A program made the position numbers and the translations under genes. DNA of 64,000 nt from positions 34,934,501-34,998,500 of the forward strand of contig NC_133157.1 of the NCBI RefSeq assembly GCF_040802235.1. The letters are read 5' to 3'. How positions within the stretch are numbered: position 1 is the first letter of the stretch; every line of letters starts with the position of its first letter. Shown here in pieces: positions 25,701 to 36,589 of this stretch. The stretch comes from Manis javanica (lineage: Eukaryota; Chordata; Mammalia; Pholidota; Manidae). The notes below the pieces were generated by a model, which was not told the origin of the DNA, made no database searches, and worked only from the letters and a program-made list of their open reading frames with translations.

Positions 25701-28700
25701 GGGGAAGAAACATTTTGCTCCAGATTTTGCTTGCTATTGGCTTAGCTGAAGGATCAGTGATTAAAATGGGCTCCTTCCTTAGGCTGTATACCATGCACAT
25801 GCAATGCCCTTCCCTACTGCGGAGAGCAGTGTTCAGTTAGTGGACACCGGGGAAGGGGCAGAGAGGCAGGAACCTTCAACCTGTGAAGGGAATAGAGACA
25901 GGACCCCAGAATTCAGGTCCTCAAGAGCTGCCAAGGCAGAAGCCAAGAGAGTCCAAACTGAGTCAACATCAGCAGTCATGGAAGGAACAGAGCCAAAGCT
26001 AGGAAACTTGAAAAACTAGGAGGGCCAAAAGGGAGAGATGGTGCAGGAAACAGTCTGAAAGAAGCTGAAATGGAAGGCCTCAGACTGACTCCTAGCCTAA
26101 CCCAGCATGGGTGGGCTGGGTCCTTTAGAAAGGCCTGGGCAGGGTGACCAGTGCCTAAAGATGCCAAGCCCTCCTGGCCCTCCTCGTGGGAGCCTCCCAG
26201 AACCCAGCACAGCCCCAGGCCCACAGTCAGTCAGCACCAACTGACACAGAAGAAAATGAGCACTGGGCAGCCTGCAGAGGCAAGAGCAGAAGCAGGGAGA
26301 AGACTTGGGAGATTTCTGTGGTGGCCCAGGAGAAAGCTGAGGAAAGGTATGCTAAGAGTAGAAACAGGGAGAGGTGGATGCTTTCAGGGCATGTTTTAGA
26401 AGTAGAACCATCAAGACTTTTTCTTTATGGACTGACTGTAGGGAAATAAGGGAGAAAGAAGAATCAATTCTGGCACCTCAGTGTGGACTATTGGTGAATG
26501 GCAGTGCCACTCACTGAGAAGACTAGAGAAAGAAGAGGCCTGGACTAGGAAAAGTAAAATGGGAATCGAAGAGATTTTTACTTTGGATTTGTTTTAATTT
26601 GTACATGCTAAGTTTGAGATTGGATGTTCTCAAACATCCAATCAGACCTATCAAGTAAGCAGCTGGATATATTGGAGAGTCAGAGAAATTAGTAGGATTC
26701 GCTGAAAATGCTTGGAAGGCATTAACTTATAGGTGGTATTTAAAACTATTGTGCTGGAAACACTTAGGAAGACAATGCAGAAATGAAAATAGAGCTGTCC
26801 CATGACCAAGCATCAGGTCACCACAACATGTACAGATCAAACAGGGGAGGAGATTGAGAAAGAATGGGTAGTGGGCAGGGGAAAAACCAGGACAGTTCTG
26901 AAAATACCAAGGCCAAGAGGGAAGAGTATTTCAAGAAGGAAAAAGTAATATAAGGAACTAGCTAACAATTACTCATTAACTCAGGAGAGGGGACGTGGGC
27001 ACTGGAAGGAGACAAGGGATGAGGAAGACTTACTTTTCACTGTCTGCCTTTTGTACCTTTCGAATGCTGTACCAGGTGCATATATTACCTATTCGAAACA
27101 CAAATAAAATCATTTAAGAGGAGGAGGAAGAGCAGAAGGAGCACTGTTAGCAGATTTTAACCTCTTCAGTTGAGATACTGAGCCATACTTGGTCCTAGTT
27201 GGTAGATTCAACCAAATCCTTTCTTCTGTACAATCTGCTGCTTTGCATTCCTTATTGTTGTTTTCATTCTTTTATCTGCTTTTATTTACTTTCAAATCTT
27301 GGAGCTGAGAGGAGGATACATCCAAGGAAAACTGTACCCCAGTCAACTGGAGAAATTTCTCCTAATGAACCATTTGGGTGCCTGGTACTCCCCACCACCC
27401 AAAGACCAGGCCCTCAGGGCAGACTGGCAATGGCGCCACATGAGGAACACATGCTCCAAGACAGAAAAGGCAAGGAGATGGAGGGCATGGGTCAAGATGG
27501 AAGGAGGGGAAAAGGAAAGGGAGAGAAGTGAGATCAGTTTTGGACACTATGAGTTTGAGAAGATGGCAGAAGGATGACAAACTTTGCCATGCTCCCACTA
27601 TGTGCCACGCTCTGTGCTGGATGCTGGGGATACAGTCATGAATAACACAGACGCAGGGGCTGGCAGAAGTGTGTGACCAGAGCTCAGGAGAATGGCCTGA
27701 ACCAGATAAGTCACTTCCCTTTTACAACCTCTTAAGGCTCACTATCATTCAGGATAAAATTCAAACTTCTAGGCCTTCCATGATCTGGCCTTTGCTCACC
27801 CCTGCAGCACCCTCATCCACCCTAACAGCCGCCCCACACTGAACCACTTCAATTCTCCCTTCTAAGCTTTAGCCCATGCTACTCCCACTACATGGTATGT
27901 CTTTCCTTGCCTTCTCAATACCAGGCCTTACTTTGTGACAGTTTCCTAAAATCACCTCTAGCTCAGCACAAAGCTGAGTTAGCCATCTCTCCTTTGTCCT
28001 CTTAAAATACCTCCTATATATCACCAATATGCATCTTATTTGTGTACCTAGCATCCAATTCAAGGCCTGGACAAAGCAGGTATCCAAGGACTAAGTCTAA
28101 AGGGAGGTCTGGGCTCACCTCCAAAGCCCAAAGGAAGGCTCTAGAAATAGCACTGCCTTCTTAATGCTGGGATTCTTCAGTCACCACCCAAGGATTCCCT
28201 GAACCCACGTAACTTCCTATGTTGGCCAAGCCTCACAGGAAGTCAGGACCATGGCATAAGGAGAAAGCAAGCTGAAAAGATAAAGCCCTGGAGGGATGCT
28301 CTGGACAATCCATCCACCGGCTTGAGTCTAGGGAATTAACCAGAGAACTTAAGAATCCTTAGAGACTTACGTAAGTTTCTAAAAGGCCACAAATTCTTAG
28401 AGGGACCATAAAGAAGATCCTTGTGCCCCCAGCCCTAGAACAAGTTTGACTAAAGAGCTACATCTCTCAGGGTGTCTATGTCTGTTGTCATTCATGGGCA
28501 AGGTGTAACTACACGCCCTCTTCTCCAGTCTCACCACACCCTGCGATCTCTGCTGGCTAGGGCTCCAGCTTGCTCTGCCAAGTCCCCCAGGCCCCATTTG
28601 TTATATCTAAATGCAAATGGGTACGTCAAGACCAGATTTGATTGCTCCAGACCAGGCTTCAGCTCCCATAATCCCAGCCCAGGACTAGACCCCAAGTTCC

Positions 28701-31299
28701 TTCTGCTCACCCAGAAACATTTTTAGGTAATTAGTGCAGGTCTTCAGAAGGATTTTCTGTCAGTTCTCACAAAGAGGGTCAAGGATCACAGTTAGAATCA
28801 GGCCTGGGCTCTTTCAGATTTGGCCAAAGACCTAAGACATTCCTCCGAGTAGAATAACCCTTAGTTCTGATGGGAGTCAAGGCCTACCACGAACCCAGAG
28901 TCACACCCAGGCAAGCTACCAACAAGCTCTCATCCAGAGGGTTCCAGGCCTTGACAGCAAGTTCTCTTGTACATTACTTTCAAGAAAAGCAGGCCCATCA
29001 TTGAGGCCTCAAGGTGCAACCTCAGCCCTAGTTTCCACCTCTTGACAATAGTGGAGCCTGCATACTTGTCCCCATGCAATTCTCAGCTCATTCCAAAGTA
29101 TCATAACTTTGAAGGCTTTACATAACATATCAGCCTTTGAAGGCTGGGCTACAGCATGAGGAAATGTGAGTCTGACACTGCCACAGAGCCCCTGCCCTCA
29201 AGGAGCTCAGCCTGGAGAGATGTATCTGAATCAAGTCCTCACTTAACTGGGAATTTCTGCCCCCTCTCAATTGTCAATGGCCAAACCCCACTAGCTTTCA
29301 CATGCTTCAGCATCCTGTCCTTTAAATCCTTGCCCTGCTCATGCTCAGTCCTTCACCCTTAATACTGGCCCCACACACATGGCCATACCACAGAGACAAT
29401 GGTCAGCTCATCATGCTCTCTCTTCCCACCAAAGAGCAGGAATAAGAAACCTACAGATCCTCTCACTTCAAGGAGGCAGTCTGGCCTACCCAGCACCTGG
29501 GAGTGGCAGGGACTTTGTGGCGTTTCTTTCCCCTACAAACCAGAACAGAGAAACATTCTGACCTTTGCACCTACACTTAAGACTTTAACAACCTATGCTG
29601 TATGAAATCAGTGCAGATATTTGGAGGGAAGGGAAGCAAGAGCCAGGATAGTATAGACACCAACTGCCAAAAGCCTCCTTTTAACAGGAAGGGGATTCCC
29701 TTCCTGAGTGTTCTCATATGGTCTTCCATAGGGTGTAGAGAGCTCAATCATGGTAGAAGCGGAATGTATTATCCCACATGAACTAACAACTAGGCTGTAG
29801 CCTACAAGAGTCTGCAGAGCTATCACTGATCAAGACATAGAACAAGACCAGTCCTAGGTTTGTTCAGCAGCATTTGACAAGTCCCTGGCTGGCCTCTGAT
29901 CACTCTGATAACCCCTGCAACTTGAATATGAAGGGACACTACTGTGCAGTGCTGGGGCCTCTGACTGATACCCCCGACTCTGGACTTTCCCTTCAGCTTG
30001 CTTGGACCCACTATGTCCTCCCAAGGCTCCTACATTTCCCCCTACAGATCATGGTCTCTGGCCCTACCCCAGCCACCCTCATTGCCCACCAGCTGATGTG
30101 CCAGGCAGCCTGTGGGGCGAATCCAGTAGACATGTAGAGACAGCTCTGGCCCCTCCTTGCCAGGCAGCATCAACCCACCTTGACAGAGATGTGGCCATGG
30201 GCCTGGGGAAGGTGGGCAGCCAAGAACCAGTCCCCTGGTAAGGGGCTGCTGACGTTAAAGATGCCTGAGGTGCGGTTGGGCAGTGTCCAGCTGAGGGTCA
30301 GTGAGAAAACCCCAGGCACAGCCGTGTCCCCTGGGAAGTGTGTGTTCAGGGGGTTGATGACAGGGGGTGCCCCGGACCGGAAATACCTGGGGGACCAGAA
30401 TGAGGAGAAGAGGAGAAGAGGCAATAGGGTGTGGGATGGGACAGGGGGAAAATAAAGGAGAGTTGTCACTCATTACTAGTAAAACGAGTGGATTCCCTGT
30501 ACTGACACATACAACAAAGTGGTTGCAGGTCAGGGTTTAGGACATAGGGGGTAAAAGATCAGTTCAGGTACTCAAAGGACAGAAGTCAGGAAGTGGTCAG
30601 GAGACAGAGGTCTTGGCTCTCACTCAGTCACACTGTCACATTCCAGTCTGTATAAGGGTCAGAGTCAGTCAAAAGATCAGTTTAGACACTCAAAAAGTCA
30701 CACTTCAGTTCGAAAGTGGTGTGGGGCTGCAAGTGGGAATCAGGAGCTGGACTTGGGACACTCACACAGTCACACTTTGGTCTGGACAGTGGTCCCCAAA
30801 GGTTCCCCCCTGCTCCTTGAAGATGATGAGGTTCCATACAGCCAGAAATGTGTCCTCGGGAACATGGAAGTGGAAGAGCTCGGTGCTGGCGAAGGAGCGG
30901 AAAGGACTCAGCTTTCGGGGAGAGCAGGTGGAGTAATCAGTCAGGAAGAGGCCTCCTGGAGAAGCAGGTGAAAGAGAGAGGAATAGGGTTGGACAGAGGG
31001 CACTTCCATTAAGCAGCAGGCAACCAGTCTTCCTCATCAATAGCACCAACTCAACAGCTGCTCTTCTGAGCTGGGAACTGGGTCTCACGCTGCCCTAGCC
31101 ATCATCTGCTTTAATCCTTACAACCACCTTGGAAAAAATGACCTGTTTTTACAGATAAAGAAACTGAGGCCCAAATCTAGACCAAACAGAAGATTCAAAC
31201 CTAGATCTGTCTAAATCCAAAATCAGGACCCTTTATAAGACCCCACAGCTGTTCCTCACTTAGAAGCTATTGTTCTCCTCTTACCAAAACAAAGTGTGG

Positions 31300-31375
<76 letters not shown>

Positions 31376-34300
31376 TGTGTGTGTGTTGGCACAGGCTTTT
31401 AGTCCACTGAGCAGGCTGGAACTCCACCTGTGGTGCTTGGCGGTTAGCATGGAACTGTGTAACTTATTTATTTTCTTCCCCTTTCTGTTCCCCTGTGGTC
31501 AGGAGCAGTAAAAACCCTCAGATGCTTCACAAAAGCTGTCTGTATACTAGCTCAGGGCAGGAGGGGGAAGGAAAAGGTGTGGTGAGGATTCAAGGGGGCC
31601 TGCTTGGGTGGCAGAGGCAAGGACAGGAGCTGGCAGGCCACAGCAAGAGCCTGCAGGGGAGGAGGAAAGGAGAGTCATCAGGCCCTCAAGGATTCAGAAT
31701 GAGCATCCAGGGGGCATTTCCCAGGAAGAAGGGCTAAAGAGGCAATCAGTTGGCAACCCACTGGAATCTCAAACCACTTGGGAATATTCACATTTGGTGG
31801 GAAGTGTGGTCATCTCTAACTGAAACTAAGATACAAGATACCTGATCCCAGTTGTTAGGAGCAGAGTGAAGGTGAACAGAGAAGTCTAGTGTCAGGAGTT
31901 AACCAGATAAACAGATGGGGACTAGGCCTTCTGTAACAGTGAAAATAACCCAGTAGCTCAGCTGAATAGAAGGCAGTCCCAAATGGCAGGCAAAGTTCTG
32001 GGGAATCTGACTGCTCTGGGACTTAAGACTAGCCCCAGAGAAGCCCAGGATGCCCTCAGGACAGGAGAGAAGGTTTGGAACTCAAGCAGCTTCAGGACAC
32101 GGTAGGGAGGAACCTTGAGCAGAGTTTTCAGCCAAGCAGAAATACCCACATGGCTCACCTAGTCTGACAATTTCCCTCTCTGGATATAGAAGAAATAACT
32201 CCCAAAATGAGGTACTCGAAATAACAGAGCAAGAGGCATCTGAGAAAGAGAAGCTGCTGAAGGAAGGAACATGGGTTAAGGTTGGCCCCACTGACCTGCA
32301 GCAAACTCAAGAGTCACTCTGCAGAGAACTGCCCTAAATAGGTGGAGGACACTGGCCCTGGACTGACCCACGTTCATCTTCAAAGGCCACGGTTACACTC
32401 AGGTACCAGTATGTCCAGTTCAGACTACATGATAAGTCTCAACTGTCAGCAAGGAAGACCTGCCACCTTGCAAGCTGAGTGCTGCCCAGGAACCAGAGAG
32501 GCTCACAGAGCAACATTCAGAGAGCAGTGGCTATGCATCTGAGGCAGATAAGGGGAAATGAACCAACTGATGGGGAAGATGGGTTTCCTAGAAGCCCCTA
32601 GGAAACCGAGGCTCTGTCCTAGGCTGAGACAATTGGGAGGCAGAAAGCCAAGAGCTGAATAGCCTAGATACTGTCATTACGGGAAAGCAGAGCTCTGGAG
32701 CACCCTCTGCTGGGGTCAGGGGAGGCTTCTCCTCCCCAAAGCTGGTACCAGGGATGGGTCATCAGATGGGCCATTGCTACTATAAGAAAGAAATGTTGCC
32801 CACTCCCCCAGTGCAGACCCTCAGAGACCTGGTGGTGAAAAGCAGCTAATGATTTGGTAAAAAAATAGGTAGATAAGCACAAAGGATTCAAAGGAACACA
32901 GCATGGCCTGGAGAATTGTGGAACTAGTTAAGTCACCCCAAAAGTGGCCAGAGGCTACAGAGGTCACAGTATAGGCTGGTGAGGAAAGGGAGTGAGCAGA
33001 ACCTGGGCGTGGTGGTATGAACCTAGAAGTTCTGAGGGCAGATGCTTGAGAAAGTGTCCATAGCCCCCTTTATTCCAAGCTTTGACTGGGAGTTTTCACC
33101 AGGGCCTACAGAGCTCAGTCCCAGAAGCCTGAGTAAGGCCCGAGCCATGCTCATGAACCTGTCCTGCATGCCCCATACTTTCAGATGATTCTAGGGTGAT
33201 TCACCACCACCTGAAATAAACATGCACATGTGTATACAAACATACAAACACACACAGGCTGAAGTTGGCCCTGCTAGTGACAGCACTAGTCAAAACAAAA
33301 GATCTCTTCCTGAAATGACAAGCTATGCCTAGGTTATGCAACTGTAGTCAGCTGAGCCCAAGGAAAAGATTTAAGGACTGGGGTAGAACCAGGAGACCCA
33401 GGAGGCACCTTCTATTCCTGAAATGAGATTGAAGCCAACAATATATAAAAGCATGAGATTGACTATGCTATGATGACACTGCCTATGACACTGCCAGCCT
33501 CCCCTCAGGTGACACCTATTGCCATCACTAGGTCACAGAGCACCCATGAAGGCCAGGTCACTTGCCAAGGCAGTGATTATTAACAGCACCAAGGGCATCC
33601 CTGCCCACAATAGGGCTATTCAGTGCTCTTTTCTAATTTCATTACAGTTCTCCCCAAGCACCTGAGCTTGCTTCTGGACAATGGTGTTTTATCCACATCT
33701 TTCAGCTTTCTAAAGCTCTATGGCTATTAGTCACCCATCTCCCCTAGTCAGCTTGCTCTGTGGGCTCATGAACAAAGAAGCTGTGATGGCAGGGACTATG
33801 AGTTAGGCTCAAAGTATGCATGCCCCCTCACCCAAACTGAAAAACTGACCTGGCTACTGCCTCTGCTGGGTGCCCAATTTGCCAGTAGCAATCATCACTG
33901 AGCTGCTTGAAGGTTCTTCCTTCAATGAGTCGGGCTGGGGGCACGTAGATTATTTATGTATGTTGTGGGAGACACCCAGCACTGCCTCCAACCAAGAAAC
34001 TATCCACTTGGAAGGTGATACTTCAGTGATCTGTCTCAGGAGGAAGAGGGAGAGCTGAACAGGAATATGGCTGGGTCACAACATGTACCCTTCCCCTCAT
34101 ACAATAACGTAGGCTCAAGTTCACATGTACCCCACACAACATACATGTGTCTATACTCACCAACACACAGGCATGTACAAACACTGCCCAACTTTCCCAC
34201 AGATCCCTCAGGAACACACAAACACATCAATGCCAGATACCAAGGAGCATACACACAAAGCAAGGACATCTCTGCAGAGTAGTGACCTTTGGCATGTATT

Positions 34301-35925
34301 GATCTCAAGCTTGTAAACTGAACCCCCTCCCCCAACCCAATCCCCCCTCACTGAACCCAGCCCCCACCCCCAGCTGCCCAGTTTATTGTTACTGGCAAAG
34401 ACTCCCTCAGGCACATCTCCATCCTACTGTGCCACCCACCAGAGGTTGCTAGGGGCTGGGGCCTTGAAGGCCATAGTTGTATCTTCATGATAGGGCCATG
34501 TTTATGGCACATTTATAGCCAGGACCCCCTCCTCTTCCCAAACTCCACCTTAAGAAGTTGGACCTCTGTCTTTGTAATCAGAATCACCTCCTCAAGGCTG
34601 ACAACTGGCAAATGAGGAAGTTTGTGGATGAAGCCCCCTTGTGGGCAGATGCGGGAGAGGACAGGTTCTGCTTCGAGTCTTTCCCAGTTGGGTTTGTTTT
34701 ACTACTTGGTATTATTGCAGTGGAAAAAAACATTAGTATGGGATAGGAATTAGGACACTCTTTCTGGCCCCAGTACTGCCATTTACAAGGTGTTTGACCT
34801 TGGGCAAATTGCTCCCCTACTGAGTCTCAGTTTATCCATCTGTAAAATGGCCTCTGAGTTTCAACTCTAAGTGTCAGGAATTATTCCTAGGCAAATCAAG
34901 CTTATTTGGAACAAGCCTAATTACAAGAAGAAAATTTATTATAATGCTGACTAACTCATGTCCATCTGTTTGCTACATGTTATTTTCAAAACTGCTTTCT
35001 TAACCCTATGTTACTGCATGTCCAGTATCTCGAGGATTCAGGTCAGATCTTCCCACACTGGACTAGAGGCTCTCTAGTGTGAGACTATGATGTCTCCCTT
35101 ATTAAACTTTGCAAGCAGGTGCAAAATTTCCTTGGAAAAGCTAGAGTCAAAGTGGGGTCAAGATAGACACCAAGAAAGAAAATCTTGAAGTGTCTGTCCT
35201 AGGGACTATCAGCCACCTGCTGAGTCTGAAACCCACATATACCTCTCTTCTGACTCTCCCGGTTCTTCTTCTCAGTTGTGTAAGACCTCTCTCCTCCGTT
35301 TCTCCCCAGTGATCTAGTCGCCCAGGTCTCAGCTGTCCTGAATCCCTCCAGGCCACCCCTCCCTACCAGAAACCCATCCCTGCCTCTTCCTGCTTCTGCA
35401 CTCACCAGCCCCTGGGCCAAGGACAGAAAACAGCAACAGCAGCAATAGGGCTGGTGGCAGCTGGAGCCCAGACCTGAGTCGAGGCTGGGAGAGGGGCAGT
35501 GTATGAGAGAGAGGGGTGGATAGTGGGAGAGACTTGGGGAAACACAGAGATGAGGGTAAAGGCTGAATTAACGGGTTGGGCTGGGCTGGGCACTGGGGCG
35601 AGAGCCAGGACAGGCAATCGGATGGGGACTGGAGCAAGGCTGGCGGTTGAGCCCTGGGCTTAAGCAAACACTGAGAATGGGGTTGGGACAGGGGCTGGTC
35701 TGGAATTTGTGACAGAAGGTGGTACAGGGGCAGAGGCCCGGATGGGGGCCAGGCCTGGGAATGGGACTGGGACTGGAGGGGGGGACTGGGATGGAACCTG
35801 GATCTGGGCATTCGCCGGGCCCCAGGCCGCGGCTGGGACCAATTTGGGAAGCGGGGCGAGGGCGGGGCCGGGGTCCAAGGCTTGGATCGGAATAGGACAA
35901 GGGGCCGGGACAAGGGCTGGGCCAT
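9269..35925 (-). CDS. TMEM8B: TMEM8B, transmembrane protein 8B (13 coding exons)
   Basis: A membrane glycoprotein of the TMEM8/PGAP6 family; its human NGX6 form has been linked to adhesion and growth control. Coding exons, 5' to 3' on the minus strand: 35925-35406, 30955-30766, 30386-30179, 24219-24086, 23763-23495, 22882-22557, 19548-19455, 19264-19141, 19061-18919, 18676-18498, 10235-10089, 9957-9841, 9604-9269. All junctions are GT-AG and the sum is 929 codons with no break. Domains: a Pro/Gln-rich leader ending in a hydrophobic run ([17 protein letters not shown], about residues 155-173); an ectodomain with N-glycosylation sites (NRTS, NVSS); an EGF-like module ([11 protein letters not shown]...CECKAG, about 650-672); then about seven membrane segments and the cytoplasmic end '[11 protein letters not shown]'. 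An internal ATG at 22833-22835 (MNMPQSLGN) gives exactly 472 residues, the length of the common human form. The exon-6 donor could lie 3 bp higher (22560). The ATG at 35925 is the first in frame. Confidence 0.93.
13430..13810 (+). mobile_element. Probable endogenous retrovirus pol (integrase) remnant
   Basis: Within TMEM8B intron 10, the translation around 13450-13780 shows the spaced hallmarks of a retroviral integrase core, as in ERV-L-like pol genes: an aromatic/Ser/Gly turn, then an '[10 protein letters not shown]' type block, then '[14 protein letters not shown]'. The frame is open only for about 90 codons, key residues are changed, and no LTR, gag or env was recognised nearby. It is inert and old. 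The assignment rests on a pattern I read by eye, so confidence is moderate. Confidence 0.5.
14590..16785 (+). mobile_element. 5'-truncated LINE-1 (ORF2 3' part plus 3'-UTR)
   Basis: Begins inside the ORF2 reverse transcriptase region ('gggaacaagacaaggatgcc') and continues through the thumb region ('[20 protein letters not shown]', '[20 protein letters not shown]'), the C-terminal part ('[20 protein letters not shown]' style motifs near 16230-16300) and a 3'-UTR with 'ggggacttgataataggggg'. It ends in an A-rich tail near 16750-16785. The coding frame breaks several times (pieces at 14745-15200, 15398-15724, 15658-15990 and 15987-16427), so it cannot move. It is inserted antisense to TMEM8B in the 8.3-kb intron. 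The 3'-UTR style is common in laurasiatherian L1s; divergence looks moderate, making it the youngest element seen here. Confidence 0.93.
19693..19717 (+). repeat. (CT)n microsatellite
   Basis: About 12 CT units in TMEM8B intron 6, just upstream (in transcript sense) of the exon at 19455-19548. On the transcribed strand it reads as GA repeats, so it is not a polypyrimidine tract for splicing. Confidence 0.95.
24700..24835 (+). repeat. L2 LINE 3' tail fragment
   Basis: 'aacttaagaacaggaacttc' followed by 'gatacagagcctaatgtaaa' and the terminal 'tgataagtgaatgaataaat' match the L2 3' terminus. It is antisense to TMEM8B in a 6-kb intron. Confidence 0.7.
25385..25470 (+). repeat. L2 LINE 3' tail fragment
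   Basis: 'gcccagcacaccacctggca' then 'aatattaggtgctaaaaaat' and 'ctgttgagttaaagaatggg' match the L2 3' end. It is short, diverged and intronic to TMEM8B. Confidence 0.65.
26330..26960 (+). repeat. Ancient interspersed repeat, family not named
   Basis: Phrases such as 'gtgaatggcagtgccactca', 'acatgctaagtttgagattg' and 'aagtaagcagctggatatat' occur in the same order as in a very old dispersed mammalian repeat. Related pieces occur near 37.2-38.0, 41.2-41.7 and 45.3-45.8 kb in this window. I recognise the family by pattern but cannot name it reliably. Confidence 0.45.
27580..28090 (+). repeat. L2 LINE fragment, with a MIR/L2-like piece before it
   Basis: 27730-28090 follows the L2 3' region: 'aggataaaattcaaacttct', 'aggccttccatgatctggcc', a run over 'cctgcagcaccctcatccac', then 'ctagcatccaattcaaggcc' near the end. 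27590-27660 reads 'ccactatgtgccacgctctg' and 'ctggggatacagtcatgaat', a separate old repeat core. Confidence 0.7.
31085..31250 (-). repeat. MIR SINE, antisense copy
   Basis: 'gctttaatccttacaaccac' then 'tttacagataaagaaactga' followed by 'ggccc' and 'agattcaaacctagatctgt' is the reverse-strand MIR order. It lies in TMEM8B intron 1. Confidence 0.75.
31300..31387 (+). repeat. (TG)n microsatellite
   Basis: A nearly perfect TG run of about 33 units (31301-31366), followed by an interrupted part (TGGTGTGTGCGTGTGTGTGTG). It lies in TMEM8B intron 1. Such runs are usually highly polymorphic and can adopt Z-DNA; there is no evidence of function here. Confidence 0.97.
34745..34880 (+). repeat. MIR SINE, sense copy
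   Basis: 'ccagtactgccatttacaag' then 'tttgaccttgggcaaattgc', 'ctgagtctcagtttatccat' and 'ctgtaaaatggcctctgagt' is the standard MIR core order. Confidence 0.85.
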
Positions 35926-35929
35926 GGCC

Positions 35930-36235
35930 CGGGGCGGGGGCGGGGCCGGACAGGCCAGCGCGGGAGGCGCAGGGCTGACCCGCGGCTCCGCTCCCCACCC
36001 CCGGGAGGTGGCCTCCAGTGTCCTCAAGGGCCGGGGCCGGGGTCGGGCTGGCTGGGCCCGGGCCGGGGACCAGGGTAGGAGTTCAGGCCTGGGCGACTCC
36101 CGGCTGCGCTGGACCAGCGATACCAGGCCCGGCGGCGGCGGCCTCGCCTGACGTCATCGTGACGCTCCGCCCCCCGGTCAGTTCGATTGGGTCTTCTCTG
36201 TAAAGCCCGCCCCCTGTCCTAGTCTATTGGTGTCT
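35930..36235 (-). promoter_or_regulatory. TMEM8B promoter and 5'-UTR region, CpG island
   Basis: A very GC- and CpG-rich block overlies the first exon and its upstream flank. A perfect palindromic CRE (TGACGTCA) sits at 36149-36156. Two CCAAT boxes on the minus strand (ATTGG on +) lie 40 bp apart at 36186-36190 and 36226-36230, with a GC-box-like 'cccgccccct' between them. Order and spacing (CCAAT, CCAAT, CRE, then the coding exon) fit a TATA-less housekeeping-type promoter. The transcription start is not visible from sequence alone, but is probably between about 36000 and 36140. Confidence 0.7.
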
Positions 36236-36565
36236 AACTTGGTCCTGCTGGGCTCCAAGGACAGGCTCCGCCCCAAGCCCCCTGGGGCGCCTGCCTTTCT
36301 CACCCTAGCCAAGGCCCACCAGATCCTCACAGCCTCCACTGAGATCCCCACAGACATCTCCTTTGCAGAGACCCCAGAGACAAACATATATCTGCAGACC
36401 CATATCTACCCACAGACTCTCACAGAGATCCTGCAAATCCCCTTAAAAGAAGTGAACCTTCTGGGTTCGTCCACTCCGGGTCCAATGCAGCAGCTTCCTC
36501 AGGAAACATCACTCACCGGATTGGTGACCAGACTGCTGTTTGCACGGAGACTACTGGGCGTTCCG

Positions 36566-36579
36566 GTTGCCCTGGTGAC
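36566..36579 (+). promoter_or_regulatory. X-box-like RFX site between TMEM8B and FAM221B
   Basis: 'gttgccctggtgac' is an imperfect inverted repeat with both half-sites of the RFX-bound X-box (GTTGCC and GGTGAC, two bases between). It lies in the divergent intergenic space, about 640 bp upstream of the TMEM8B ATG and 2 kb upstream of the FAM221B ATG. FAM221B is reported to be testis-enriched, which would fit RFX control. A noncoding FAM221B 5' exon near here is possible but not demonstrated. Confidence 0.4.
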
Positions 36580-36589
36580 GGATCCCTCC

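Noticed and set aside
31256-31511. Open frames over the TG repeat
   Set aside because: Cys-Val / His-Thr dipeptide runs are a product of the microsatellite.
35568-35998. Other open frames (both strands) over TMEM8B exon 1
   Set aside because: GC-rich hexamer-like repeats keep several frames open; only one joins in phase to the next exon.
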